Assembly (NCBI GenBank): GCA_903820085.1
Contig: CAIJGA010000015.1
Coordinates: 1-64,000, forward strand
From: an uncultured Chlorobiaceae bacterium
GTDB lineage: Bacteria > Bacteroidota > Chlorobiia > Chlorobiales > Chlorobiaceae
Direction of reading: 5' to 3'
Length of the DNA: 64,000 bases
Below, piece by piece: positions 63,773-64,000 of this stretch. Under the pieces are notes generated by a model. The model was not told the DNA's origin, did no database searches, and saw only the letters and a list, made by a program, of their open reading frames with translations. The position numbers were made by a program, and so were the translations under genes. Each line of letters starts with the position of its first letter. Within the stretch, counting starts at the first letter, position 1.

Positions 63773-64000
63773 TTATGCAATAAGTTTTTTTGCCGTGTCG
63801 CGCGCCCACTGATCGGCCTGAAGATAGTCATCAAGCTCAACAGGGGTATATGCTGCATGAGTTTGCATGGTTTTATCGACGGTTTCGGCAATCTCGATAA
63901 AACGGATCTTTTTGTCGAGGAAGGCGGCTACGGCGATCTCGTTTGCCGCGTTGAGTACGGCCGGATAGGTCTTGCCTGCGTTCAGTGCGTCAAAAGCGAG
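63773..64000 (-). CDS. dxr: 1-deoxy-D-xylulose 5-phosphate reductoisomerase, C-terminal part
   Basis: The last 75 codons of a reading frame entering from the right edge encode [20 protein letters not shown] followed by [20 protein letters not shown] and end DTAKKLIA. This is the conserved C-terminal helical domain of DXR, which makes 2-C-methylerythritol 4-phosphate in the MEP isoprenoid pathway. That pathway supplies quinone, carotenoid and chlorophyll tails. The start lies outside the window. It is 33 bases upstream of rseP. Confidence 0.93.
   Translation of the reverse strand, partial: LAFDALNAGKTYPAVLNAANEIAVAAFLDKKIRFIEIAETVDKTMQTHAAYTPVELDDYLQADQWARDTAKKLIA

Overview
The window looks like the chromosomal replication-origin region of a green sulfur bacterium (Chlorobiaceae; Chlorobium/Pelodictyon type). 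This rests on gene content rather than a database match: a geranylgeranyl reductase of the BchP type beside a Ycf49-like membrane protein, an ATP synthase beta/epsilon pair split from the rest of the atp genes, GTP-type PEP carboxykinase, an ArsA-like ATPase, an indolepyruvate:ferredoxin oxidoreductase, and a Chlorobi-like rpmH-rnpA-yidD-yidC / dnaA-dnaN-recF-DUF721 order.

Layout. 1-340: the 5' end of an IS3-family element inserted in a ROK-family sugar kinase gene. 315-3649: rpmH-rnpA-yidD-yidC-PAP2 phosphatase run leftward away from the origin. 3700-5870: DnaA boxes on both sides of dnaA mark the probable oriC. 4121-8421: dnaA-dnaN-recF-DUF721 run rightward. 8468-14152: flavodiiron protein, family B DNA polymerase and mnmG on the minus strand, with two perfect 16-bp parS sites flanking mnmG. 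14290-18829: a structured leader, then secD-secF-surA. 18818-22788: gyrB, yraN-rnhB and a DUF2461 gene on the minus strand. 23364-27688: RNase G/E, dapD and ctpA. 27668-32487: glyS-bchP-Ycf49/DUF3593-like operon, clpS and an LD-carboxypeptidase. 32548-34411: atpDC preceded by tRNA-Thr. 34568-39813: a TlpA thioredoxin, pckG, dodecin, an acetate-transporter-like protein and an MFS exporter.

39822-46621 is a tripartite efflux operon tolC-uspA-emrA-emrB, transcribed from a good sigma-54 promoter and divergent from a GAF-AAA+-Fis sigma-54 activator. 46640-47919 holds a papain-like protease and a chagasin-type inhibitor in a two-gene operon. 48251-49885 (aminotransferase, ACT protein) and 53276-56783 (paaK, iorB, iorA) together suggest an aryl-acid/aryl-pyruvate pathway; IorA lacks the usual C-terminal ferredoxin domain. 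Between them lie a gene-poor patch, ynfA and a vWA/DUF3520 protein. 56926-61147: an ArsA-like ATPase, a receiver-PAS-PAS histidine kinase with a degenerate receiver, and a DUF1997-like protein. 61286-64000: dxr-rseP-prfA, with dxr running off the end.

An unexpected feature is that several convergent gene pairs end in inverted repeats that contain one or both stop codons. At ctpA/DUF2499 and surA/gyrB the near-symmetry of the DNA makes the two unrelated proteins end in related peptides. No CRISPR array, rRNA operon or prophage was seen.
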